Assembly: GCA_963855995.1 (NCBI GenBank)
Contig: OY979716.1
Coordinates: 25,183,001 to 25,247,000, forward strand
Source of the DNA: Muricea muricata
Taxonomy: Eukaryota > Cnidaria > Anthozoa > Malacalcyonacea > Plexauridae
DNA length: 64,000 bases
Direction: 5' to 3'
The notes under the pieces are model-generated. The model saw only the letters and a list, made by a program, of their open reading frames with translations, was not told the DNA's origin and did no database searches. The position numbers and the translations under genes were made by a program. This document shows, in pieces, positions 46,601-57,911 of this stretch; the stretch's first letter is position 1; each line of letters starts with the position of its first letter.

Positions 46601-47087
46601 AAGCTACCTGCATATCACTATTATAGTTAGTAAATACGACTTTATTGTCTGAAATAATGTTGATAGAATCAAAATGATTAGATTTAATCAGGGGCAGGTA
46701 TATTACTATATATAATTTTGTGTAACCAGAATCAATCTTTTCGAGAATGTCGCCTATGATCAGGTTTTAATGAGCGGTACATATTAAGCATGCATGGCCT
46801 CAGCTGACAGTCTTTACCAGCCCTTCATCACTAGCCGTTTCTCAAGATTTTAATCTCAAGATTTGGATCATTACTGAACAATCAATCAGTCTGATGGCAC
46901 CACTTAGAGTGTACGTTATGGAAATGTTTCTCTAGTGGAGGAGAAAAGCCAGGGCGGCGTGATATGAAAAGTTTGTTCATTGTTGATCAAAACAATGGGC
47001 TTTCCGTTAAACCTTACAGTCTGTTACAGTACTATCAGCGCTACACGTCCAGCAAAGAATGCCTTTAAATGTTGAAAGCAATTAACT

Positions 47088-47212
47088 AGTTAGAGTTAAA
47101 TACCGAGAAGGAGGGATTTATGGTGTATACAGCTCCCGAGGACGCGCAGCGTCCGAGGGCTGTATAAGCCATAAATCCCGACTTCCGAGGTATTTAACTA
47201 ACTTATTTTATT
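47088..47212. repeat. Long palindrome, about 125 bp
   Basis: TAGTTAGAGTTAAATACCGAGAAGG...GACGC is mirrored by GCGTCC...CGACTTCCGAGGTATTTAACTAAC. The arms of about 58 bp (GGGATTTATGG with CCATAAATCCC, GTATACAGC with GCTGTATA) meet at GACGCGCAGCGTC, nearly without a loop. It could extrude a cruciform or is a small fold-back transposon. Confidence 0.85.
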
Positions 47213-47348
47213 TTTGAGGAGGTTTTCTAGTAGAATCTTCCGACTTTAAACAATTTAAGTCGAAATTCGTCGAAATGTTTCCACAAGTTTGATCTAATTA
47301 TTTATTCAAGAACTGTATCTGATATACAGCAAGCGGTACATCAAAGAA

Positions 47349-47464
47349 AACCGACTCAAATATAAAATAAAAAATGTTAAATCCATATATACATTTGTAC
47401 ATGTCAAACCGACTCAAATATAAAATAAAAAATGTTAAATCCATATATACATTTCTACATGTCA
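47349..47464 (+). repeat. 58-bp tandem duplication
   Basis: Two units starting at 47349 and 47407 (AACCGACTCAAATATAAAAT onward) differ at essentially one base (TTTGTACATG against TTTCTACATG), so the duplication is recent. Confidence 0.88.
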
Positions 47465-47558
47465 AGGAGCCAGGCACCTAGCTATAATCCTGGCAAAAAT
47501 TATGTGGACAGTAAGCTTTATAAGCTATTGCATAGCTACTTTCTCTTAACTCGCGCTG

Positions 47559-47667
47559 CCCCCCCCCCCCCCCTTTCAATGTTGTAAGTAATAAAATGTC
47601 ATTTGACAACAGCTACACTCAGTTATCATCATGGTCAACATTGGATAGGGGGGAGGGGGGGGGGGGG
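47559..47667. repeat. Opposed poly-C and poly-G tracts
   Basis: A C-run near 47559-47573 and a G-run (GGGGGGAGGGGGGGGGGGGG) near 47647-47667 lie about 85 bases apart and are mutually complementary. GCGCGCGC follows at 47678. Confidence 0.7.
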
Positions 47668-48713
47668 AAACCCAATGCGCGCGCGCTGTCCACAATAATT
47701 TTTGCCAGGATTGTCTGAAAACATCATTATGCAAAATATGGTAATTCGTAGAATGTTCAATACATGTATCAGGGACAAATAATATTTCTTAATGTCACTA
47801 ATATAATGGGGAATCAGTAGTGCGATTTTTATTTAGTTTGAATGAAATGGGTCAGTTTGTTTAAAAGGTTTGTAAAGTGTTACGTTGGCTGTAATGTCCT
47901 CATTTTGGGCTACACATGCGTATCTGTAAACATTTCGCTTAGCCCTAGACTTAATGTTGAAATATTCATATAGCTTTTTCATGAATGATGCTAATATTCC
48001 ATCAGCAAGATTTTTTGTCACTATAAAGAGTTATATTTCCCTGCCAAATGCATTAGTTTAACTGGACAGAACGTTTTGTCTGCGCCGAAATAACAGTTCA
48101 TTTTACAGGGAATTATAGATATCAAGTTTCGGTTGCCCAACTATGAACGTTATGTGTATTAAAAGTATATGCTGTGAAAAGTACTGAAATTATGCCTTTA
48201 CTTTAATTCAGCCACTAAAATATGCAATGTATATGAGCTTTATGCGTGACATACACTTATACGAAATATATACTATATATGATTGGTCAGAATCCATGGA
48301 TTCGGCGTGAAAACCAACGGGGGGCGCTAATTGGTTTTTCTTACAGTGAAATCAGATTCCTTAATAAAAATATAGTAAAATGCCTAAAAGTAAATGCCAT
48401 TTGTCGTCAGAGTATTTATTTTTTCCAGTTTTTTTTAGTTCTGAAGCATTGCAGATAACACAAAATCACAATTTTTTGGGCTGAGTAGGCCAAGTTTAAT
48501 AAAATGCACTTGCGAGAACACAAAGTATAAACATGCATTTCGCGCCGTGTGGCGGTATTTTTATGACTATATATCGTCAACAGGAAATACTTACAAAGCA
48601 AAAATTGCGCAGCGTATCTTTTGTGAACGCGTTATATCCGTATATATTACCAAAGACAAAGTGTGTTGCGCAAATAAAGATAAGTGAACCAGTTCTTTAT
48701 ATTATGAAAAGCT

Positions 48714-49712
48714 ATGGTACGTAGATGCGCTTGGGGTACGTGTAGAAACGATGAACGGTTTCCTCATTTATGGAAGCGAAATGCAAACGGCGATGATATA
48801 TTTTTTATTCGCTTTCCCTCTGCTCAATATGAAAGAGAGAGACGACAAAGATGGATAAAAGCTTGTCATCGAGGTGATAATTTTAAATGCACTAAAAACA
48901 GCTATATCTGTAGCTTACATTTTGCCGATGAAAATGGATCAACGATGGAACACCCCGACCCTATATCTGCAGTAAAAAGTCGTGAAAATGTAAGAATATA
49001 TATCAGTTATACCAGCGTATGGGTATATCAATATACAAATTTGCGCGTGTCCTAAAAGAAATGTTTTTTTTTCGCTTTTTAAGTAAGTAAAAAAACGAAA
49101 ATGCCCTCATAATAGACCGACTAAACCGCACAAGAAACGTCGTTCAACAACATTCGCGGTAGCCTGTGAAACCGACGCAGCATTTGAAAATAACTTGACA
49201 GACGTTGTCAGTAGCAACAATGATATAGTTATGGTTTCACCTAACGTTTTCACTGGCGTAGATTCTCATGTAAAGCCAAATCAGCAAATAAAGATTAATT
49301 CATCCATTCAGGTAAACTGAGTATTTATTGACAATACATGAAAATGATACAGTCACATGTATCAATGGTTTAAACTTTCTAACTGCCAGTTTTTTATATT
49401 TATGTACGAACTCTTCTATTTTGGCAGACTGATATTAAAATGGAACACTTAGAGGCATTCTCAAATGAAGATTTACAAAACAAGAAAAACTTAAAGAGAA
49501 AATTATTTTTGGCCAATGTCAACAGAAACAGTTATCATTGTACAGGTAGATATGCATTAATGCATACACGTTATATAGTTTAAGAATATTTCTTAAAAAT
49601 AAAGACTTTTGCATCATTTGTTACTGTAGGATTGTCACGTGACTGTATTTCTATGCTTCACGAATTTGTAAAAAAAAAGGCCGCTAATCTTACGAAATGG
49701 AAAGGTGATTAG
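48714..49712 (+). CDS. THAP-domain protein, four exons, short
   Basis: Exon 1 (from 48714) encodes a complete THAP zinc finger: VRRCAWGTC, IFFIRFPSA, RRQRWIKACHRGDN, YICSLHF and the following MEHPDPISA, so C2CH and the proline motif are present. Exon 2 (about 49110-49311) is basic (PTKPHKKRRSTTFAVACETD) and ends at CATTCAG/GTAAAC. Exon 3 (49428-49545) follows TTTTGGCAG and reads TDIKMEHLEAFSNEDLQNKK. Exon 4 (49630-49712) continues GLSRDCISMLHEFVKKKAAN, LTKWKGD and a stop. The exon 2-3 and 3-4 joins keep frame (phases 0 and 1); the exon 1-2 join is unresolved. The tail resembles the start of ISL2EU-type transposase cores (compare YTGFSYMQFQACLEFFG at 17.9 kb), but no DDE follows. It is either a truncated transposase or a THAP-only derivative. 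No stop interrupts the exons, unlike neighbours. Confidence 0.68.
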
Positions 49713-49821
49713 AAGACTGCACACCTGAAAGATGGATATGACTTAAAATCGAAGGTTGGCAATTTCTGTCTGTCAAGACCCACCTAGCTCTATGTAAATT
49801 TAATTATGTATGTATGTTGTG

Positions 49822-49831
49822 TGTATGTATG

Positions 49832-49926
<95 letters not shown>

Positions 49927-49957
49927 ATGTATGTACTGTATGTATGTATGTATGTCC
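49822..49957 (+). repeat. Microsatellite (TGTG/GTGC/TATG)n
   Basis: A tract of TGTG, then about 20 units of GCGT/GTGC (49843-49925), then TATG units. Apparent open frames on both strands (CVRACVRACVR and HARTHARTH) are products of the repeat, not genes. Confidence 0.95.
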
Positions 49958-49964
49958 ACAACCT

Positions 49965-50143
49965 CGCAATTTGATACCTTCCCCACCCTACTGAGCAAAA
50001 GATTTTTTTAGAGTCACGTGACCAACCTGAACGAGGGTCTTTACCTACGCCCGGCGCTGCGCCAATGACCCTGGTCCAGGCTAGTCACGTGACTTTTTTT
50101 AAAAATCTTTTGCTCAGTGGGGTGAGGAAGGTATGATATTGCG
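49965..50143. repeat. Fold-back element with CACGTGAC motifs, about 180 bp
   Basis: CGCAATTTGATACCTTCCCC, ACTGAGCAAAAGATTTTTTTA and GAGTCACGTGACC on the left mirror GTCACGTGACTTTTTTTAAA, ATCTTTTGCTCAGT and GGAAGGTATGATATTGCG on the right. The centre CTACGCCCGGCGCTGCGCC is GC-rich. The core motif recurs at 63630-63700. Confidence 0.82.
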
Positions 50144-51385
50144 TGCTTCCACATACAATTAGCGATACATTTCAGATGCAAAGAGTGAGATGTAATGGTT
50201 GTGAGAAATAACATAAGTTTTCTGATCTAAAATTATGCATTTTTCTCTGTTTTTTGTCCGTATTTCTTGTCAGCGTTTGAACTCCAAAAGCATGACCATT
50301 TCATTGACAGTTTAAGTCTGAAGTTGGGCTTTGGCAACCGTGACATCGGCACGCGATCGTAAGCTTATATTAAATCTGTCTTTCGTTGCCGTGTTTATTT
50401 TGTTTTAAAAGACAATTAAAACGGGCTCAAATTGTAGCTTTATTCGTTTATGTCATGTACAATCATGACTTCTTGTTACATTAGATAGTGTGCGCACCGA
50501 TGCAAATATTTAGTGTACGCGCAGAGTGTCACGCCGTACGCGTATCATATGTCTATCATCAATATAACCTGCGATCATGCTCTATACTATGTTGATCATG
50601 ATTGCAGGTTATTATCAATAAAGATCAATATTGCCAAAGGCATATAATTAGATAAGCCATGAGTGACTTTTAAAAACTCTCAATGACCATGTAAAACTAC
50701 TTTGTTAAAACTACTGGATTACTCATGTAAGAAGGGCGAGATACTGTATTACAGAGGAATTCTACACTGTTAATTTCGGGGAGTCATCTTACTCCAAAAG
50801 TGGAGTAAAATAAAAAGGTACAGCACGACTCCATGGAGTCAAAATTACTCCCCAACTAGGGTTAAACAAAAAGAGGAGTCGCTCTGTACCTTTTTATTTA
50901 GTTCACGTGTGGAGTAAAATTGATTCTCCTGTGGAGTAAAATAACTATTGTTAATATCCTTATCAAAACCGACTAAATCATTTGAGAATTCATTTACCGG
51001 TTGAAATATTTATTCAAAATATTTAAATTACCTTTTTTGCAATATTTACACTATTACATACAACTACTACAACAAATGATTAAAAAATTGTGTTCGATGC
51101 ATCTGAGTTAAAATAAGAGTTGTTTTTAGAAAAAAAGTAATAACTTGTCCGCGGAACGAAAATAGTTTACATGTTTACAGTAAACTAGAGTGCCATGAGT
51201 ATAAAATATGAAACCCACGAACGGAAAAATAGATTCGATGCAAAGTCAACTCATATAGATTGGATTATGGCTGCTTTTGTTAACACAAATATCACAATCT
51301 TGCTCAAACGAATCTTTGCCTATATTCTGAGTCACCGTGCCATGTTAATTAGCTTGCTGCATTTAATATTATCACACATGTGATA

Positions 51386-51653
51386 CGTAATATTTCATAA
51401 ACTCGTGGTTTGTGTTTTACCAGGGTTTCCAAACACGCGAGAACAATAGAATACACGAGCTGTTTATCAAGCAACGTTTATTGTTCTTTAGAGCTTGCAA
51501 AGCACGAAAGACAATGGAGATTTTTACTGTCTTGAGTGCTTTACAAGCTCTGGAGAATAATAAACGTGACGAGGTAGACAGTCAAGTGTATTCTATTGTT
51601 CTCAAGTGTTTGGAAACCCTGGTAAAACACAAGCCACGAGTTTATGAAATAAC
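51386..51653. repeat. 268-bp near-perfect palindrome
   Basis: GTAATATTTCATAAACTCGTGG and TTTACCAGGGTTTCCAAACAC at the left are repeated inverted as GTGTTTGGAAACCCTGGTAAA and CCACGAGTTTATGAAATAAC at the right. The arms of about 125 bp meet near 51530 (GAGCTTGCAAAGCAC with GTGCTTTACAAGCTC). The 109-codon open frame across it (51412-51741) arises from the palindrome and is not counted as a gene. Confidence 0.88.
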
Positions 51654-52817
51654 TTCTCAATTGTTTATTGTTAAAGCGGAGCTCCCTAATTGTATTGCGG
51701 TTGCTTTAAAAACGAAGTTATTTACTGAAGCAATGCTGTAAAATGAGTGCGGGAAGGAAACATGAGCGTTGTCTTGTTGAATATTCTTGTGAATAAAGTG
51801 TGAGTGTTAATATAATGGGCTATTGTGTGTAAATATGTAATTATTCAGTTTGGTATGTCTGCTGCGTTTATAATTAAGAAATGTTGTAATATAAAACAGT
51901 TTGCATTGTTTTAAGTGTTTTTATAATTAAGAAATGCTGTAATAACGCACTGGTTAATGTTACAAACGTTTATTATCTAATTTCTTAATCATTTATTCAA
52001 CTTACGGTTTATTACCGGGGTTTGAAAAGTTGGGCACGTGATGTAATACGGGTTTGCGATTGGTTTATTTAATCATGAATTATTAATGAGTTTGAGAATG
52101 ATATATACGTTTGTCACATCTTTTCCTACATAGCATGTCCATTGATATCACACTTTACATAATAATACGTGTTCATTCTGCATTTTCATTGGTCGCGAGC
52201 TGTGTGTTACTAAAGTACACACGCATGGATGACGTCCACCGATGATGGCGTGATCTAAATTAGCTAATTTATTTCGCGGGTCTTCGCATAATTTTTGTCA
52301 ACTTTATTAAATCATAAAACTAGAAATACATGCATGCAGCAGCCCCTCGCCACTAACTAATAGCATGCAACTATATTTTCGGAATTACATGAAGTACTTG
52401 TATAGGTTGTTGTCATTGCAACACAGCAATTGTTATTCTTTCTGTATATTTTTTCAAAATGACAAAATATCAGTTTTTGATCCTTGTTTTATTGACAATT
52501 TTTTTAAATGGCACAACATTTGTCATCAGTATGTTATTACGCCTATTGTAAGCTTAAATTTCGTATAAAATACGACTTATTAATTACATTAGTAATAAGA
52601 AGACAGTCTTGCATTTACAAAACATAAACTTACTCTGGAATTTAAACAGTGAATAGGCTGGATGAGTACGGCTACGCCGGCCTTTTAAAGCATTAAAACA
52701 CAAGTATAAATACGCATTATCAACAAACTTGCCTTGTGTTTCACGCCATAGTCAATTCTTGGCGCTTCTCTGTATTTTCCCCGAATTAATCTCTTTTCAA
52801 GAGTCTTGTGGCAGTCA

Positions 52818-52967
52818 TTTTCGTCTTATTTCTCGCCTTTTTGGATGCCTTAAGTGTTTGCTACTCCTGATAGTCTGCCATATTCCTGAGATCAGAAATG
52901 ACCACCCTTCGTTGGTTGTGAAAGTTGCCAAATCTTTTTGCAAAAATACGAAATATTGTAGTGCAAT
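52818..52967 (+). repeat. Dispersed repeat, copy 2 (partner at 11965)
   Basis: Matches 11965-12115 in the same orientation (GACCACCCTTCGTTGGTTGT, AGTTGCCAAATCTTTTTGCA, AATATTGTAGTGCAA). Located inside the 2.8-kb TIR element, so it was carried or inserted there. Confidence 0.75.
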
Positions 52968-53150
52968 ATAGTCCACCATATTTTTGAGATCAGTGATGAC
53001 CACCCACTCACCGCCACCCTTGAACCACGCGCCCGCGATATTTGATGAACTTCAGACTTCTTTATGCTTTCCTTTTCCCGGGTGTAAATAGCTGTGCGGA
53101 ATTAGTACCCTCGCACGGCGCTTCGCGCCGTTGGCTCGGGGACAAATAGG

Positions 53151-53314
53151 TTTCATTTTTTTTGTGCTTCTGTACTGTAAAAGATCACAGATGACGCCAT
53201 AGCGTCTGATCATGAAGAACAAAAAGTCACAAAAAGAACAAAAAGTCAAGTTGTTTTTCACACGCTATGACGTCACCTGTGATCTATTACAGTACAGACA
53301 CACGCAAAAATGAA
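53151..53314. mobile_element. MITE, 164 bp, related to the decayed copy at 2763
   Basis: TTTCATTTTTTTTGTGCTTC, TGTACTGTAAAAGATCACAG and GATGACGCCATAGCGTC mirror GACGTCACCTGTGATC, TATTACAGTACAGACACA and GCAAAAATGAAA. It is nested in the 2.8-kb TIR element. Confidence 0.78.
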
Positions 53315-53939
53315 ATATATTTGTTAAATAGATGATGGGGGAGTCAAAATAGCTCCCGGGGTAAAATTTTTGGAGTAAAATTACTCTGATATTTCTACTC
53401 CTTTAGTGAAGGTATTTTTACTCCTTTAGTGGAGTCAAATTGACTCCGAGTGGAGTAAAGTCTAATTTCTGTACTGAAGTGGAGTAGTTTTAACTCCACT
53501 ATTTTACTCTCCCAAAAGGAGTTGTTTTTACTCCCCACGTAGAGTTAAAATAACTCCCTGAAAATAACAGTGTAGTGCATGAAATTTAATTACGAAAACG
53601 TGAATGTCCAACGCAGGCCTCGTGCAGTGAAATATGTTTCCCCTTTTGCAACTGACGTTTGCACATAATTTAAAAAATTATCACACCCATTTCTTTTGTT
53701 CTCAATCGGTTTTGCATGTTCACTGAAGACCTGATTCTGAAAGCTGGGGGCAGTTTTGATTTCTACGGCCGTACGGGGGAGAGCGGGGCTGAGAAAATAC
53801 TCACCCAGTCAGGGTCTTGAATTTTGAATTCAAAACCTGTACCACCTCTTGAATTTTAAATTTACGCATATTTTGACTCAACAAATCTTAACACGACTAA
53901 TATAATATTGACACGCTCGTATTCAGTTACTTCAAAACA

Positions 53940-54232
53940 AAATTAAAGCTTATGCTAATCGGAGCTTTTGCCACATTGTCAATTTCTTGATCTGTATTTT
54001 CTTTCTGGATTTTATTCTCTTCCGTGGTCGTCGAATCCCCAGCCTGCTTCCTATTTTGATTCTTGTTAACACTCTCTATCTCGATTGTTTCCTCCTATGC
54101 CCACTTCTCATCTTCGAAACATTCTTCTTTCGCTTTCTTTCGTACATTTAGGCTGTACAGAATATCTGTGACTCTCATTTCTTGCTCTGTTGAAGTTCGT
54201 TTATATGCTCTGACAGCAGAGCTTGGATGACC
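53940..54232 (-). pseudogene. Crypton-like tyrosine recombinase, C-terminal part with nucleophilic Tyr
   Basis: The minus strand from 54232 reads HPSSAVRAYKRTSTEQEMRV then TDILYSLNVRKKAKEECFED and a stop. The GH...AVRAYKRTS block is the last catalytic box (His and the Tyr nucleophile) of Crypton/KCTD-type recombinases. The rest of the catalytic domain lies at 57.66-57.9 kb, so the gene has been split by about 3.4 kb. Confidence 0.7.
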
Positions 54233-57200
54233 TTCAAATTTAAAATAATTACTGTGTTCGTTCATGCACAGTTAATTTTCAAATTTGTTCCTATTACAAT
54301 TATGTTTGAGTTACTTCAGTTTGCTCAGCCACGCTTGGCATAAAATGACGCGAAATCGGCCAAGTTCGCCATTCATTTGATTCAGCGGTTATCCGCAACA
54401 GTGTAGGAAAATTCAATATGGCGCATTTAATGAGTGGAAAAAAGAATGTTCTCGCGATTAAAAATTTTTGTTAGATTGCACCCCAACTTTTTCCCGAAAC
54501 TATTCAAGCATGTGTGAATTTTGTTTGCACATTGTGAGTCGTACTGTTCTTAATACACTGAAAGGATGAATGGCTTATTTGTCTCGTAAAGGAATTAATA
54601 TAAATTTATTGGACATCGTATTTAATGGAACTTGTCACGGACTCACTGGTTTGAAAAAAGCATATAAGGGGCATAAAAATTACTTGTTTCAGAGGAAAAG
54701 ATCACTCACATGCTGGAAACTGAGGATACTTTCTTCAACTGATTTAAACGTGGAAAAGGAAAATTAGATAGGCTTTATCAAGTCATCAAGATACTTGATC
54801 ACTCCATTCACTTGATGTATCTCAAGTGCTTTAATATTTTATCATTAGTTTAGCTTGTATATGAACTTATTGGCCAGGTTTGACTTTCTTGTTGTTACAT
54901 TATTCGCCTTGCTTCTAAAAAGAATTTTTAAAAATTTGTTTATTGCTATAATTAGGCCAGGTCAGCATATTGCATTTATAAAGCTCAAGATCTGTCACTG
55001 TGTAGATGTATCAGTGTTTATCTATATTGGATAATGTTTTGCTTATTTATTGATGAGTGAATATGTACAAACTAGAGTTGAATTGTAGCTGTCACTATTT
55101 AATGAATGAATAAATTGAGTTTATTATACCAAAATCTTCTGTTATGACTTTTTAAAAATACACATTACATTGTGTTATGTTTTCATATTTGATACAAATT
55201 AGTTTCTGCACCATTTTAATATTTTATTCCTGTTATTACATCATCAAATACTTTTATGGTATCAAATGTGGAATCATTGCAGTGGTCACAATGCCCATTT
55301 GGGTAAATAACACCATATAAAGTATGTTTCTGTAACAGCAAATCTAGCAGCTACTCAAGGTGAGGGTAATTTAATGATACTGAAAAGGCCTGATTAGTGA
55401 CACAAACAGTAGTACAAAAAAAATAACCACTTGGACAATGTTTGTTGCTTTAACATCAGTTTACTCTGTTATTTTGCTTACCACTTAGCTATCAAGTGAT
55501 AAACTAATGATGTTTGGTCAGTAATTAGAGGAAAATGTGTACTCAAAATACATTTTGTTACTTCACCAAGTCTAATTCTACACAGCTAATGCTGTGAGGA
55601 GATGGTCCTGGACACGGTGTCCTCTTGCAACTCTTACTCAAATATTGCTTATACATACTGGTTGCTAAACTAAAAGGTTAGTCAGATATATCTCTGGCTA
55701 CTGTGCACAAGCATCATCTTGGAATAGAATTTCCTAAATAAATGTGACACACATGTACAGTAAAACAGAAAAATTGGGTGCATGCCCTTACCTCATTGGT
55801 TGTCGGACAGTGAGAAAAGGTGACAGCTTCTATCATTCCAAATATTGGAATAAAGTCATGTGCATTTGAGCAGAATTTATAGCTTGGACACTAAATCATT
55901 GACAAAAAGAACCTATTTTTGTTGTTAACCAAACTTACTCTGGTGATTGCTGCTTGATGAAGTAACTAATGATATTGCACATGAGATTAATGACTTGTAA
56001 GTTTGGTAAATATCTTTCTTGTGTCAGTCAGTATACCAGTATGTGTTGTTTGCCAATGTTTGGCAAACAACAAATATACTGACTGACATGATTGGAAAAT
56101 GCTTGTTTTGTTCTTAAATTGCAATTTGTTCTTAAATGTAGTTTAGCATTAGGGGCACATTAGAGCAAGAGGTGGCAAATATTTTCTAAAATAGGTAACA
56201 GTAATTCATAATTAATATGACAACTTTAAGAAGGGCATGTTTATTCTGCTTCAGGCTAATCAATGAGAAATTCAGTAGTGACACCAAGAATGCATTTTTT
56301 GCTGGAGCAGGAAGTGACATACTCTTATTTTATGAACTTGTAATCCATGATCAGTCAGTTATGTTAAATTGGGGAAGGCAATTAGGCAAACTCAACTACA
56401 GTACACTAAAACAACATACTTGCTTATTTGTCTACCTTGACACTATAATTAGTATGCTATGCATGACCGTAGTCTGACAACAATTCCTTGTATTTTTAGT
56501 GTATACGAAAGACATGATTTTTTAATCAAAAGCACTTCATTACATGGCATTAAGTATGTTGAGTTGCACAAGGCATGTCACATTGCCCTGACACAAGGCT
56601 GTCAAAGCTGTACTTTGTAAGTATGTTGTTATAACTGCATTAAAAACTTTAGTTGTCACTACTTACTCAGTGAAAACATTAAAAAACAGTTAGTCAAGAG
56701 GTATAAACGTTGTATTTATGCAATCAGTAGACATAATTACACCTAAACCTTGGATTTTTACATTTACCATGAACTATGCAATATACTCAGTAAAAATTAT
56801 TCTAATTCTAAACAAAAGCAAGAAGATTTTAAAATCTTCTAAACCACAATAACAGTTTATTCCCCTCGAAATATTTAGCGGCTAGATAAAGCAAAAAAGA
56901 AAATATAAAATCCTAATCTCACTATGAAAAAGTACAGCGTCGTCTAGTAACATATGTTAACATGTATATGTACATTCTTTTGAATGAACAGATACTAGTA
57001 TTGTTTACAAATATTAATATAAATATAGCCAGCTCGAGGAGATAAACAACTGCTCGATCATCCTATAAAGTACTGAAAATAGATCACTAACTATTTTGTA
57101 GTCATTTCGCTTGTCTAGTCGATAATTCCACCTTTTTCCTCGTCCTTTGTAACGCCAGCATGTTGTAATCTTTAAAGGTCCATTTAACAACACTCGCGTG

Positions 57201-57665
57201 CGGCGCTCCTAGTTCAAAGCGCTTTGTCGCCGTATAAATGCCAAATCCGAAAAAATAAAAACATACGTTTTTAGATAAAAGCCACAGGCTTGTTACCATG
57301 AAAAAATTCTGAACGAATTGATTAAAATACAAAAGTTATTTGAAGCCAAATTTCGGCAATTTTCATGTTATCTACTTCGACGCGCGATTCTCAAGATATA
57401 GTCCTCAAAGAATGCTCAACCGCTGCATAACAATTCGTGTAACTATGGCAACCTTGGTATCATTTTGATCCACTCGTCTCACTCTGTTGATCACAATTGT
57501 TTATATTTATCTAAAGATAACCTGCAGTGCCCCGCAACGGTATTAAAATGACGCATTTTTTAAGAAATAATTTAGGTACCATTCTTCCTAAAAATACGCG
57601 CGCCGTCAAGAAAAAATTGTTACGCTCGAGTTGGCCGAATTCGCTACATTTTATGCCAAGCGTGA
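54233..57665. mobile_element. Insertion of about 3.4 kb splitting the Crypton-like gene
   Basis: The recombinase frame ends at GAAAAAACT (57668-57676 on the minus strand) and resumes with GGTCATCCAAG at 54232. Near both edges are inverted copies of about 40 bp: CACGCTTGGCATAAAATG...CGGCCAA (54332 onward) and, on the opposite strand, CACGCTTGGCATAAAATG...CGGCCAAC (from 57665). The left copy lies about 95 bp inside the frame junction, so exact ends are not settled. The interior is AT-rich, with open frames at 54570-54767 and 56217-56477 that have no recognisable domain. An intron is unlikely because the donor side reads CTCACG rather than GT or GC. Confidence 0.55.
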
Positions 57666-57911
57666 GCAGTTTTTTCGCAGATAAGCTGCTCATCAATTCC
57701 CATGTCATACATTCGTGTTGCAGCAGTGGCTCGCAGTGAATGATTTGTCCGATAGCCAGAAATTCCAGCTTGTTTGCATAATCGTCTCATTGCTATACCA
57801 ACACGTTGATTTGGGGCATTTTAAAGCACTTCGATAAAATTCATTTGCCACTCCAGGTTCTAAGTTCAAGCTAGAGACTGGAATCAAATAGAGTATATCT
57901 ACTAGAAACAA
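57666..57911 (-). pseudogene. Crypton-like tyrosine recombinase, box II part
   Basis: The minus strand contains LNLEPGVANEFYRSALKCP, then, one frame over, VGIAMRRLCKQAGISGYRTN followed by HSLRATAATRMYDMGIDEQL and ICEKT at about 57670. HSLRATAATR is the H-x-x-R catalytic box. The domain is of the Crypton type, related to the recombinase-derived C-terminal domains of vertebrate KCTD1, ZMYM and QRICH1. A frame shift lies near 57800. The N-terminal half of the enzyme was not found to the right. Confidence 0.7.

Larger units (their letters stand above)
50765..53572. mobile_element. 2.8-kb TIR element with GGAGT subterminal repeats
   Basis: The ends CACTGTTAATTTCGGGGAGT (50765) and, reversed, CACTGTTATTTTCAGGGAGT (53572) are inverted and flanked by TA (50763-50764, 53573-53574). 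For about 200 bp inside each end the motif GTGGAGTAAAAT or its complement ACTCC recurs in both orientations (about 50794-50945 and 53360-53555), like transposase-binding subterminal repeats. The interior has no transposase; it contains a palindrome (51386), a MITE (53151) and a dispersed repeat (52818). Superfamily unclear. Confidence 0.75.

Noticed and set aside
48291..48304. GAATCCATGGATTC perfect palindrome
   Set aside because: Fourteen bases; expected by chance in a window this size.
49804..50011. Three overlapping open frames on both strands through the GTGC microsatellite
   Set aside because: They consist of the repeat translated (CVRACVRA, HARTHART) and have no start context or homologue-like features.
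51412..51741. 109-codon open frame
   Set aside because: It lies across a 268-bp palindrome; its openness follows from the symmetric sequence.
53052..53261. Minus-strand open frame of 69 codons
   Set aside because: It overlaps a MITE and a GC-rich stem region; no protein features.
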